A DNA stretch of 64,000 nt from Pedococcus aerophilus (GTDB taxonomy: Bacteria > Actinomycetota > Actinomycetes > Actinomycetales > Dermatophilaceae): contig NZ_BAAARN010000003.1 in assembly GCF_039532215.1 (NCBI RefSeq), forward strand, positions 62,001 to 126,000, in the 5' to 3' direction. Shown in pieces: positions 17,427 through 25,815 of this stretch. Positions within the stretch are counted from its first letter, which is position 1. Each line of letters opens with the position of its first letter. A program made the position numbers and the translations under genes. Under the pieces are notes generated by a model that ran no database searches, was not told the DNA's origin, and saw only the letters and a list, made by a program, of their open reading frames with translations.

Positions 17427-18131
17427 GTGAACGCCGAACCGGAAGCCCGCCTGCTCGTCGTCGAGGACGAACCCAACATTCGCGAGCTGCTCGCCACGTC
17501 GTTGCGCTTCGCGGGGTTCGAGGTGCACACCGCCGCCGACGGAGCCACCGCCCTCAACCTGGCCACCGCGCACGAGCCCGACCTGGTCGTCCTCGACGTG
17601 ATGCTCCCCGACATGGACGGGTTCACCGTGACCCGCAAGCTGCGCGACACCGGACGCCAGCTGCCCATCGTGTTCGTCACCGCGCGCGACTCCCTCGACG
17701 ACAAGATCAAGGGCCTCACCGTCGGTGGGGACGACTACGTCACGAAGCCGTTCAGCCTCGAAGAGGTCGTGGCCCGCATCCGCGCCGTGCTGCGCCGGAC
17801 CCGCGGCGAGGTCGACGAGTCGTCGGCGTTGCGGTTCGAGGACCTCGAGCTCGACGAGGACTCGCACGAGGTGCGCCGCGGGACGCGCTCGATCGACGTG
17901 TCCCCCACCGAGTTCAAGCTCCTTCGCTACCTCATGCTCAACCCCAACCGCGTGCTGTCCAAGGCCCAGATCCTCGACCACGTCTGGGACTACGACTTCC
18001 GCGGCGAGAGCGGCATCGTCGAGTCCTACATCTCCTACCTGCGCCGCAAGATCGACACCGACGGGCTGCCCGCACTGATCCACACCAAGCGCGGCGTGGG
18101 CTACGTGCTGCGCAAGCCGCCGGAGGCGTAG
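17427..18131 (+). CDS. OmpR family response regulator (MprA-like)
   Basis: 234 residues from GTG 17427, where the receiver domain begins at once (ARLLVVEDEPNIRELL). Phosphoacceptor Asp57 in VVLDVMLPDMDGF, switch Thr in FVTARD, Lys in VTKPFSLEE. The C-terminal winged helix (about 130-230) has SPTEFKLLRYLMLNPNRVLS and the closing HTKRGVGYVLR. GACACT seven bases upstream of the start may serve as a leaderless -10. Followed with no gap by its sensor kinase and then an HtrA-like protease, the order of mycobacterial mprA-mprB-pepD. It probably controls an envelope-stress regulon. Confidence 0.93.
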   Translation: MNAEPEARLLVVEDEPNIRELLATSLRFAGFEVHTAADGATALNLATAHEPDLVVLDVMLPDMDGFTVTRKLRDTGRQLPIVFVTARDSLDDKIKGLTVGGDDYVTKPFSLEEVVARIRAVLRRTRGEVDESSALRFEDLELDEDSHEVRRGTRSIDVSPTEFKLLRYLMLNPNRVLSKAQILDHVWDYDFRGESGIVESYISYLRRKIDTDGLPALIHTKRGVGYVLRKPPEA

Positions 18132-19619
18132 GTGACCGAGACGAGATCGCCCGCGCACCAGCGGGTCCTGGCTCGAGCCTCGCGCCGCCTCGAGGCGCTG
18201 CCCCTGCGGCTGCGGCTCATCGCGGTCATGCTCGTCCTGCTCCTGCTGGCGCTCACCCTCACCGCGTCGGCGACCGCCGTGCTCATGCGCCGCGACCTCG
18301 TGGGCCGGGTCGACCAGCAGCTGCGGCTCGCCGCCGAACCCGTCGCCAAGCAGGCCTTCAACGACCTGGGCAGCGCCATCAGCGAGGGCATCCCCAACGG
18401 CTACGCCTTCGTCATCCTGCCCAACGACGGCCGCGAACCCATCGCCGCGAACCCCATCGGCGAGTCGATGCACCCGGCCATCCCGGAGCTCACCGTCGAC
18501 AGCCCGCAGGTCCGCACCGGAGACCCCTTCACCATCCGGTCGCAGGAGGGCGAGCTCAAGTGGCGGGCGATCGCCGGCACCCTGCGCGGCAGCCAGGCCG
18601 TCGTCGTCGTGGCGGTGCCGCTGCGCACCGTCGACCGGACCGTCAGCAAGCTCGTCCTCGTCGAGCTCCTCATCGGGCTCGGCGTGCTCCTCGCGTGCGC
18701 CGGCGGTGGTTGGTATGCCGTGCACCGCGCCTTCCGCCCGCTGCGCCAGATCGAGGACACCGCGTCCGCGATCGCGGCAGGAGACCTCACCCGCCGCATC
18801 CCGACGCGGACGGCCAAGGACGAGGTGACGTCGTTGTCGCGCTCGCTCAACGTCATGCTCGCCCAGATCGAGCAGTCCTTCGCCCAACGCGAGCAGTCCG
18901 AGGAGCGGATGCGCCAGTTCGTCGCCGACGCCTCCCACGAGCTGCGCACGCCTCTCGCCGCGGTGCGTGGGTACGCCGAGCTGTACCGCCAGGGCGCGGT
19001 CCGTGAGCCGGCCGACGTGGCCAGCGCGATGTCCCGCATCGAGGGAGAGGCGGGGCGCATGGGTGGCCTCGTCGAGGACCTGCTCATGCTGGCGCGGCTC
19101 GACGACCAGCGTCCGTTGCGCATCGCCGACGTCGACCTCATCGTGCTCGCCGCCGACGCGGCGCAGGATGCGCGCGCCATCGACACCGGTCGGGCCATCA
19201 CGGTGACCGGCCTCGACGGGCCCCTGGCGCCCACGACCGTCCCGGGTGACGACGCCAAGCTGCGCCAGCTGCTGGCCAACCTCCTTTCGAACGCCCTCAA
19301 CCACACCCCGCCGGGCTCCCCGGTCGAGATAGCGGTCGGCATCCGCCGGTCCGACGGCCTGGCCGTCGTCGAGGTCCGCGACCACGGCCCCGGTGTCGAC
19401 CCCGAGCAGGCGAAGAAGGTCTTCGAGCGCTTCTTCCGCGCCGACCCGTCGCGCGGTCGCGGCAGCGGTGGCGGCAACGGCCTCGGCCTCGCCATCGCCG
19501 CAGCCATCGTGGCCGGTCACGACGGTCGGATCGGGGTCGCCCCCACCCCCGGTGGAGGGGCCACGTTCGTCGTCCAGCTGCCCACAGGAAACTCCCAGCC
19601 GGCGCCCAGTACTCCTTGA
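18132..19619 (+). CDS. Sensor histidine kinase (MprB-like)
   Basis: 495 residues from GTG 18132, starting right after the regulator stop. Two membrane helices (about 28-50 and 176-198) flank an extracytoplasmic sensor of about 125 residues. Then HAMP (200-250), the HisKA dimerisation box with phosphorylated His269 in DASHELRTPL, and an ATPase domain with N box (NLLSNALNHTPPG), G1 (DHGPGVDPEQ) and G2 (GNGLGLAIA). It should phosphorylate the preceding response regulator. Context with the protease at 19672 suggests sensing of envelope stress. Confidence 0.93.
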   Translation: MTETRSPAHQRVLARASRRLEALPLRLRLIAVMLVLLLLALTLTASATAVLMRRDLVGRVDQQLRLAAEPVAKQAFNDLGSAISEGIPNGYAFVILPNDGREPIAANPIGESMHPAIPELTVDSPQVRTGDPFTIRSQEGELKWRAIAGTLRGSQAVVVVAVPLRTVDRTVSKLVLVELLIGLGVLLACAGGGWYAVHRAFRPLRQIEDTASAIAAGDLTRRIPTRTAKDEVTSLSRSLNVMLAQIEQSFAQREQSEERMRQFVADASHELRTPLAAVRGYAELYRQGAVREPADVASAMSRIEGEAGRMGGLVEDLLMLARLDDQRPLRIADVDLIVLAADAAQDARAIDTGRAITVTGLDGPLAPTTVPGDDAKLRQLLANLLSNALNHTPPGSPVEIAVGIRRSDGLAVVEVRDHGPGVDPEQAKKVFERFFRADPSRGRGSGGGNGLGLAIAAAIVAGHDGRIGVAPTPGGGATFVVQLPTGNSQPAPSTP

Positions 19620-19643
19620 CCTCGGGTGTGTTGACTGAGGTCA
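19617..19643. promoter_or_regulatory. Candidate operator/promoter before the protease gene
   Basis: TGACCTC (19617-19623) and GAGGTCA (19637-19643) form an interrupted palindrome overlapping the kinase stop, 28 bases before the protease ATG. TTGACC and TTGACT words within it could be -35 elements. It may give the protease gene its own promoter; unproven. Confidence 0.35.
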
Positions 19644-19671
19644 CCAAGCCACACCAAGGAGTGCGAGAGCC

Positions 19672-21270
19672 ATGACCCAGATCCACCAGGACACCCAGCC
19701 GGGCCCCACCGGTGAGGGCGGCCAGCCTCCCCAGCAGCCCCAGCCGCCGCTGGCCCCGATGCAGCAGCCGCCGATCACCGAGGCGCAGCAGCCGCCGATC
19801 ACCGAGGCGCAGCAGCCGTCGAGCGCCCCCTCCGAGCCCTTCGCCCGGCCCGACGACACGGCACCGGTCTGGTACGGCCAGACCCAGTCGTTCGCCCGCG
19901 ACACCCGTGACCATGGCACCCCTACCGGGACCACTGTGGGCACCACTGCCGGGACCACTGCCGGGACCAACGCCTTCGGGATGTACCCCAGCGGCGACCA
20001 CGCCGCATACCCCCCGATCGCACAGCCACCGGCTGGGCCGCCCCCTCCCGCGTTCACGCGGGACGGTGCAGAGCCCGCCCAGCCGGGCAATCGGCGCCGC
20101 TGGACGGAACTCACCGCCGTCGCGGTGCTCGCCGCCCTCCTCGCGAGTGGTGGCACCTACGCCGCGGCCCAGCTCACCGACGAGGCGCAGACCTCCTCCA
20201 CTGCGTCCTCGTCGACCCTGGGCCGCGGCGCAGACGCCGCGCCGGTCGTGCAGGCGGATGCGACGAACCCCAACTGGACGGCCACGGCCGCGGCGGTCTC
20301 CCCGAGCGTCGTGTCGATCACGGTGGCCTCCGGCTCGGGTGAGGGACAGGGCTCCGGTGTCGTGATCGACGACAAGGGCCACATCCTCACCAACAACCAC
20401 GTCGTCGCCGGCGCCGGCCAGAACGCCAAGCTCACCGTCACCCTCAACGACGGCCGCACCTACGCCGCCACCGTCGCGGGCACCGACCCGAGCACCGACC
20501 TGGCCGTCATCACCCTGACCGACCCGCCGAGCAACCTCACCCCCATCGCCATCGGCAACTCCGACGACATCAAGGTGGGTGACCCGGTCATGGCGATCGG
20601 CAACCCGCTCGGCCTCGCCGGCACGGTGACCACCGGCATCGTCAGCGCCCTCAACCGCCCCGTCACCACGGCGGCCGAGGACGACAACAGCCAGCAGCAG
20701 AACCCCTTCGGGCAGGGACAGGCCCCGTCGACGCAGTCCGGGGGTGATGACGTCGTGACCAACGCCATCCAGACCTCCGCGGCGATCAACCCGGGCAACT
20801 CCGGCGGCGCGCTCGTCAACGCCTCGGGCCAGCTCATCGGCATCAACTCCGCCATCGCGAGCCTCGGCTCGTCCAGCGGCAGCAGCCAGAGCGGCAGCAT
20901 CGGCATCGGGTTCGCGATCCCGGCCAACGAGGCCAAGTCGATCGCCACCCAGCTCATCGACAAGGGCAGCGCCGAGCACGCCTTCCTCGGGGTCAGCCTG
21001 TCCGACGGCACGGCCTCCGACGGCTCGAGCCAGCGGGCCGGGGCCCAGGTCTCCGAGCTGTCGGCCAACACCCCTGCTGCGCAGGCGGGCCTGCAGAAGG
21101 GCGACGTGGTGGTCGCCGTCGACGGCGAGCGGGTCGACTCGGCCCTGGCGCTGGTCGCCAACATCCGGGAGCGCGGCGTCGGCGACAAGGTCGCCCTCAC
21201 CGTCCTGCGCGACGGCAAGCAGCTCGAGCTGACCGCGACCCTGGTGGCCAAGGCCGCAGCCACCCAGTAA
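19672..21270 (+). CDS. Membrane-anchored S1C serine protease with PDZ domain (HtrA/PepD-like)
   Basis: 532 residues from ATG 19672, with AAGGAG 16-11 bases upstream. The long N-terminal cytoplasmic part is Pro/Gln-rich and repetitive (QQPPITEA twice; Gly-Thr repeats). One membrane helix at about 143-165. Trypsin-like domain with the complete catalytic triad: His243 (TNNHVV), Asp276 (STDLAVI), Ser377 (GNSGGAL). PDZ domain at about 435-520. The protease acts outside the membrane on misfolded or regulatory proteins. It follows its presumed two-component regulators and is closed by a terminator. Confidence 0.93.
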   Translation: MTQIHQDTQPGPTGEGGQPPQQPQPPLAPMQQPPITEAQQPPITEAQQPSSAPSEPFARPDDTAPVWYGQTQSFARDTRDHGTPTGTTVGTTAGTTAGTNAFGMYPSGDHAAYPPIAQPPAGPPPPAFTRDGAEPAQPGNRRRWTELTAVAVLAALLASGGTYAAAQLTDEAQTSSTASSSTLGRGADAAPVVQADATNPNWTATAAAVSPSVVSITVASGSGEGQGSGVVIDDKGHILTNNHVVAGAGQNAKLTVTLNDGRTYAATVAGTDPSTDLAVITLTDPPSNLTPIAIGNSDDIKVGDPVMAIGNPLGLAGTVTTGIVSALNRPVTTAAEDDNSQQQNPFGQGQAPSTQSGGDDVVTNAIQTSAAINPGNSGGALVNASGQLIGINSAIASLGSSSGSSQSGSIGIGFAIPANEAKSIATQLIDKGSAEHAFLGVSLSDGTASDGSSQRAGAQVSELSANTPAAQAGLQKGDVVVAVDGERVDSALALVANIRERGVGDKVALTVLRDGKQLELTATLVAKAAATQ

Positions 21271-21284
21271 CCGGTCGTCCCCGG

Positions 21285-21329
21285 GTCGGGGGCAGGAGGT
21301 GAGCCACCACTCACCCTCCTGCCCCCGAC
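21285..21329. terminator. Terminator hairpin
   Basis: GTCGGGGGCAGGAGGTGAG pairs with the reverse complement at 21310-21329, with one bulged C. It starts 14 bases after the protease stop. Confidence 0.75.
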
Positions 21330-21396
21330 TGCCGTGCCGGCCCCCCCCCTGGAAGTCGTTCGACCGACGGGCGCTCGGGTGGCACAGTGGACCCTT

Positions 21397-23406
21397 GTGT
21401 CTGCTGCCCCTGAACTGAAGCGAGAGCAGGACCACCTCAGCACCGCGCGAGCGGCCCTGGCCCGGATGCGGGAGCAGACGCTGGCCCTCAAGGTGCAGGC
21501 CCACGACCCGATCTCGGCCGAGCACCTGGCCCGCACGCTGCACCTGCGGGCGGCGTCGCTGCAGGACGACCCGTCGACGACGTTGTTCTTCGGCAGGATC
21601 GACACCGACAGCGACGAACGGTGGTACGTCGGACGGCGTCACGTCGCCGACGAGCGGGGCGACCCCCTCGTCATCGACTGGCGCGCGGGGATGTCGACGG
21701 CGTTCTACCGCGCCTCGCGGAACGAGCCGATGGGCGTGGTGCTGCGGCGCCGGTTCGGCCTGGACCGAGGTGCGATCACGGCCTACGAGGACGAGCACCT
21801 CCAGGACCGGGCCGAGCACGAGGTCCGCAGCCAGATCCTCGCCGAGGAGATCGAACGTCCGCGTGTCGGCCCGATGCGCGACATCGTCGCCACCATCCAG
21901 CCCGAGCAGGACGAGATCGTCCGTGCCGGTGCCGAGCAGACGATCTGCGTCCAGGGCGCCCCGGGCACCGGCAAGACCGCGGTCGGCCTGCACCGAGCGG
22001 CGTGGCTGCTCTACGCGTTCCGCGACAAGCTCGCCCGCTCGGGGGTCCTCGTCATCGGCCCGAACCGCGCCTTCCTCGAGCACATCGGCGCCGTCCTGCC
22101 GGCCCTCGGCGAGGTCGCCGTCGGCCACACGACGATCGAGGAGCTGGTCGCCTCCGTCCCCGTCCGAGGGACCGACTCCACCGCGACCGCCGTCCTCAAG
22201 GGGGACGCGCGGCTCGCCGAGGTGCTGCGCGCCGCCGTCTGGTCGCAGGTCCGGCCCGCCACCGAGGCCCTCGTCGTCCCCCGCGGCGTCCGCAAGTGGC
22301 GCGTCCCCGCCTACGAGGTCAACGACATCCTCGACGAGCTGCGTACCCGTGGGGTCCGGTACGACGCCGCCCGACAGATGCTGCCGCAGCGGCTCGCCCA
22401 CGCGGTGCTGCTGCAGATGGAGCAGGCCGGCGACTCCCCGGACGACCGCGTCCAGGACACCGTGGCGCGCAGCACCATCGTCAAGAAGTACGTCGCCTCC
22501 CTCTGGCCGGCACTCGACGCCAAGGCCGTCCTCTACTCCCTCCTCTCCGACGCCGACGAGCTCGCCCGGCACGCGCAGGACCACCTCACCCCCGACGAGC
22601 AGGCACTTCTCGTGTGGCCGAGTCCCCCACGCAGCAAAGGATCTGCCCGGTGGTCGCGCCCGGATACCGTCCTTCTCGACGAGCTCGCCGACCACATCGC
22701 GCGGACTCCTTCGCTGGGTCACGTGGTGCTCGACGAGGCGCAGGACCTCTCCCCCATGCAGCTGCGCGCCGTCGGTCGGCGCTGCTCGACGGGCGCCGCG
22801 ACCGTCCTCGGCGACATCGCGCAGGGCACGACCCCGTGGGCGACCAACTCCTGGGAGGAGTCCCTGGCCCACCTCGGCAAGCCCGGCAGCCACATCGAGG
22901 TCCTCGACCGCGGCTTCCGTGTGCCCGCCAGCGTGATCGAGTATGCCGCGCAGCTCCTTCCGCACATGGCCGCCGGGCTCGGGGCTCCCGTGTCCGTCCG
23001 TGACAACCCCGGTCGGCTCGACGTGCTCCCCGTCCAGCCCGACGAGCTGCTCGCCGCGACAGCACGGGTGGTGGCCCGTGAGGTCGAGGAGCCCGGTTCC
23101 ATCGGTGTCATCGTGCCGGACGCCTGGGTCGACGACGTGTCGAAGTCGTTGCAGGCCAACGGGATCGAGCACGGCGTCCTCGGCCAGGACCACGGTGACA
23201 TCGACCACCAGGTCGATGTCGTGCCGGCCACGGTCGCCAAGGGCCTCGAGTTCGACCGGGTCCTCGTCCTCGAGCCGTCGGCCATCGCCGCCGCCGAGCC
23301 CGACGATCGGACCGGGCTGCGCCGCCTCTACGTCGTGCTCACCCGCGCCGTGTCGGCCCTGACCGTCGTGCACGCCGAGCCTTTGCCGGACGCCCTCACC
23401 CCCTGA
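21397..23406 (+). CDS. HelD/HelR-like RNA polymerase-recycling ATPase (UvrD-like fold)
   Basis: 669 residues from GTG 21397; no ribosome-binding site is evident and CACAGT lies about eight bases upstream. An N-terminal antiparallel coiled coil (ELKREQDHLSTARAALARMR) of the type inserted into the RNA polymerase secondary channel is followed by FFGRIDT and VIDWRAGMSTAFYRA, Walker A GAPGTGKTAVGLHR near residue 190, the Walker B-like VVLDEAQDLSPMQ, DRGFRVPASV, and the late AKGLEFDRVLVLE and YVVLTRAV. This is the class II HelD layout. Members dissociate stalled polymerase, and some (HelR) confer rifamycin tolerance. I see no obvious rifamycin-associated palindrome upstream. Confidence 0.88.
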   Translation: MSAAPELKREQDHLSTARAALARMREQTLALKVQAHDPISAEHLARTLHLRAASLQDDPSTTLFFGRIDTDSDERWYVGRRHVADERGDPLVIDWRAGMSTAFYRASRNEPMGVVLRRRFGLDRGAITAYEDEHLQDRAEHEVRSQILAEEIERPRVGPMRDIVATIQPEQDEIVRAGAEQTICVQGAPGTGKTAVGLHRAAWLLYAFRDKLARSGVLVIGPNRAFLEHIGAVLPALGEVAVGHTTIEELVASVPVRGTDSTATAVLKGDARLAEVLRAAVWSQVRPATEALVVPRGVRKWRVPAYEVNDILDELRTRGVRYDAARQMLPQRLAHAVLLQMEQAGDSPDDRVQDTVARSTIVKKYVASLWPALDAKAVLYSLLSDADELARHAQDHLTPDEQALLVWPSPPRSKGSARWSRPDTVLLDELADHIARTPSLGHVVLDEAQDLSPMQLRAVGRRCSTGAATVLGDIAQGTTPWATNSWEESLAHLGKPGSHIEVLDRGFRVPASVIEYAAQLLPHMAAGLGAPVSVRDNPGRLDVLPVQPDELLAATARVVAREVEEPGSIGVIVPDAWVDDVSKSLQANGIEHGVLGQDHGDIDHQVDVVPATVAKGLEFDRVLVLEPSAIAAAEPDDRTGLRRLYVVLTRAVSALTVVHAEPLPDALTP

Positions 23407-23482
23407 CGACGCAGCCCATCATCCCCCGACGACCTCGGCTGACCTCCCGGGCTCCTGCGCGACCGTCTGGGAGACTCAGCCC

Positions 23483-24136
23483 GTGCCTGCGCTCATCTCC
23501 TGGTGGAAGCTTGACCTCGCCGAGCTCGCTCCCGGCGCGCACCACGACGCCGTGCTCGCCATCGGCACCGACCTCGTGCGGCGCTGGACGGAGCCGCACC
23601 GCGGGTACCACGACACCCGCCACCTCGTGGAGGTCTTCTGGGCCCTGGAGGACCTCGAGGCAGGCGGTGAGATCGACTCGCGCCTGGGCGTCCTCGGTCG
23701 CCTCGTCGGGTGGTTCCACGACGCCGTGTACGACCCGTCGGCCGCCGCCGGGGCCAACGAGGCCGACAGCGCCGACCTCGCGGTGCGGGACCTGCGCGCG
23801 CTGGGGCTGGCCGACAAGGACGTCGAGCTCGTGCGCGACCTCGTCCTCGCGACCACCACCCACGACCTGCGCGAGGGCGGACTTGCCGCGGCCTTCCACG
23901 ACGCCGACCTCTGGATCCTCAGCGCCCCCGCGGAGCGCTACGCCGAGTACACAGCTGCTGTCCGCGCCGAGTATGCCGCGGTGCCCGACGACGCGTTCCG
24001 CTCCGGCCGCGCCGCCATCCTGCGGCCCTTCCTCGACCGCGAGTCGATCTACGCGACCAGCACCGCCCGGGAGGGCTGGGAGGACCGCGCGAGGGCCAAC
24101 CTGGTGCAGGAGATCGCCGACCTCACGACCGCCTGA
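23483..24136 (+). CDS. HD-superfamily metal-dependent hydrolase
   Basis: 217 residues from GTG 23483. Metal-binding residues typical of this small HD family: YHDTRHLVEVFWAL near residue 36, GWFHDAVYDPSA near 75 (the HD pair), EADSADLAVRDL, and TTTHDLREG plus DADLWIL further on. It is probably a cytoplasmic phosphohydrolase of unknown substrate. It is convergent with the Nudix gene, seven bases from its stop, where ACGGG/CCCGT could form a weak hairpin. Confidence 0.82.
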   Translation: MPALISWWKLDLAELAPGAHHDAVLAIGTDLVRRWTEPHRGYHDTRHLVEVFWALEDLEAGGEIDSRLGVLGRLVGWFHDAVYDPSAAAGANEADSADLAVRDLRALGLADKDVELVRDLVLATTTHDLREGGLAAAFHDADLWILSAPAERYAEYTAAVRAEYAAVPDDAFRSGRAAILRPFLDRESIYATSTAREGWEDRARANLVQEIADLTTA

Positions 24137-24143
24137 CGGGGTC

Positions 24144-24653
24144 TCACCCGTGCAGGCCGGCCTCGACCAGCGGCCACCAGAACTGCCGGCCCGACCGGGC
24201 CAGGAACTCCTGCGGGTCGACCCACTCCGGGTCCACGGCGTCGTCCTCGTGCGCCACGAGGTCCTCGCCCACGAGCGGCCAGTCCGCGGCATACAGCTGC
24301 AGGTAGCCGCCGCCGCGGGGCCAGCGACCGGTGCTGCTGACCGGCTCGAACTGCTCGTGTCCGATCGCAACCAGGGAGGCCGGGTCGAGGTCCAGGCCGA
24401 CCTCCTCGGCGACCTCTCGAACCACGCACTCGGCGACGGTCTCGCCCTCCTCGCGCCAGCCACCGGGCGGCCCCCATTCCCCGCGTCGGGGGCTCCACGT
24501 CACGGCGCACCAGCCGCGGACGTCGCGCAGCACGACCATCGCCGCGAACACCTCGGCCTCGGGTGCCGGCTCCGCGGTCGAGGTGAGGACCACGTGCGAG
24601 ACCGAACCGTCGGCGAACTCGATGTCGCTGAGCCGCAACGGAAGTGCCGTCAC
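24144..24653 (-). CDS. Nudix hydrolase
   Basis: 169 residues from GTG 24653, whose GTGA overlaps the stop of the DUF4031 gene; the frame opens further but would run into that gene. The Nudix box is complete at residues 65-87 (GX5EX7REUXEEXGU), in GGWREEGETVAECVVREV then AEEVGL. These enzymes hydrolyse a nucleoside diphosphate linked to another group. The preceding WSPRRGEWGPPGG is the usual strand before the box. The substrate is unknown. Translational coupling to DUF4031 suggests a shared task. Confidence 0.9.
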   Translation of the reverse strand: MTALPLRLSDIEFADGSVSHVVLTSTAEPAPEAEVFAAMVVLRDVRGWCAVTWSPRRGEWGPPGGWREEGETVAECVVREVAEEVGLDLDPASLVAIGHEQFEPVSSTGRWPRGGGYLQLYAADWPLVGEDLVAHEDDAVDPEWVDPQEFLARSGRQFWWPLVEAGLHG

Positions 24654-25390
24654 CGGGACGAGTCCTGGAGCTGGGCCACCAACGGCCACCAGTGGCGCTC
24701 GCGCAGCGCTGCCACCGCCTCGTCGCGACCGACCCACCGGCCGACACCGGTGTCGAGGTCATGCCGGAGCTCGGCATGCCACACGGCGAAGCACGCCTTG
24801 GGCACCGGCCACGGGTACTCCTCGTCGGGCGTCGGCACGCTGTTGCGGACGTAGCCCAGCAGGGACGGGGCCAGGTCGTGCCGGGGACCGGCGACGACCT
24901 CGAGGAGTCGCCGGAGCGCCTCCTGCGGGTCGAGGTCGCCCACCGGTGCGGACGGCAGGTCGAGGCCGCCGGTGAGGCGCTCCAGGACCAGCAGGTCGGC
25001 TCCCCTCGTGAGGACGACCCGGACGACGACGGTGCCGGCCGGCGGGTCCTGCTGCCGCGAGGTGATGACGTCGGCCCGGGAGCCGTTGGGCAGCCACGGG
25101 GCATCTGGGACAGAGTGGATCACCTTCTCGTGCCTGCGTTTCTGGATGCGCAACCCGCTGCGCTGGAGGATGCGGACGATCTCCTTGCCGGGCACCTCCT
25201 GCGCGCCGGCGGCGACCAGCGCCGCATACCTCTCCTCCGGCACGTCGTAGTGGTCCCCCTCGAAACCCCGTCGTGGGATCCCCTGCGCTGCAGCGAAGTC
25301 GTGCAGCTCGGCGTAGGACGTGTCGCTGACCAGGTGGGACCAGAGCCGTCCGTGGGCGGGCCAGGCGGGCGGGTCGATCCAGATGGTCAC
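24650..25390 (-). CDS. DUF4031 protein with C-terminal Nudix-like region
   Basis: 246 residues from GTG 25390. Residues 1-85 are DUF4031: TIWIDPPAWPAHGRLWSHLV, FAAAQGIPRRGFEGDHYDV, then RYAALVAAGAQEV. The remainder (TVVVRVVLTRGADLLVLERL, then LDPQEALRRLLEVVAG and WWPLVAQL) has the beta-alpha spacing of a Nudix fold but lacks the REUXEEXGU residues, so it is probably non-catalytic or only related. It is followed with four-base overlap by a canonical Nudix hydrolase. Function of DUF4031 is unknown. Confidence 0.8.
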   Translation of the reverse strand: MTIWIDPPAWPAHGRLWSHLVSDTSYAELHDFAAAQGIPRRGFEGDHYDVPEERYAALVAAGAQEVPGKEIVRILQRSGLRIQKRRHEKVIHSVPDAPWLPNGSRADVITSRQQDPPAGTVVVRVVLTRGADLLVLERLTGGLDLPSAPVGDLDPQEALRRLLEVVAGPRHDLAPSLLGYVRNSVPTPDEEYPWPVPKACFAVWHAELRHDLDTGVGRWVGRDEAVAALRERHWWPLVAQLQDSSR

Positions 25391-25512
25391 GCCCCGACGC
25401 TACCTCGCGCCGGGCACGCCTGTGGAAAACCTCGCGACCGGTGCGGCCCTCGCGCCTAGCCTCGCGGGAAACGGTGTCACGCAGGCACCGACGACCCGTG
25501 AGGAGGACGGTC

Positions 25513-25803
25513 ATGACCGCACAGTTCCAGGTGGACACCGGACAGATCCAGGCAGCATCGGGCGACATCGCCCGCATCTCCAGCGAGATCGACGGCCAGG
25601 TCACCGCGATGATGGCCCGGCTCAACGGCCTGCAGGGGGCGTGGACCGGTTCGGCGTCAGCACGGTTCCAGGCGCTGGTCTCCGAGTGGCAGGGCACCCA
25701 GCGCCAGGTCCGCGCCTCGCTCGACTCCATCGGCGGCGTCCTCGCCGCCGCGGGGGTCCAGTACGCCGAGACGGAGGCGCAGACCTTGCGGATGTTCAGC
25801 TGA
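25513..25803 (+). CDS. WXG100 family (ESAT-6-like) protein
   Basis: 96 residues from ATG 25513, preceded by GAGGAGGACGG. It is all helical with the WXG turn in GAWTGSASARFQAL (about residues 43-56), flanked by two helices of equal length, the defining plan of WXG100 proteins. Members are secreted as dimers by type VII (ESX) systems. No EccC ATPase, second WXG100 partner or toxin gene is nearby, so any secretion would rely on a machine encoded elsewhere. The C-terminal helix ends VQYAETEAQTLRMFS, which lacks an obvious YxxxD/E signal. Confidence 0.9.
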   Translation: MTAQFQVDTGQIQAASGDIARISSEIDGQVTAMMARLNGLQGAWTGSASARFQALVSEWQGTQRQVRASLDSIGGVLAAAGVQYAETEAQTLRMFS

Positions 25804-25815
25804 CGGGAAGCCGGG

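Noticed and set aside
19297-23373. Very long minus-strand open frame opposite the kinase, protease and HelD genes
   Set aside because: Composition is skewed to Arg/Gly/Val/Asp, with no family motif; the plus-strand genes carry complete catalytic motifs.
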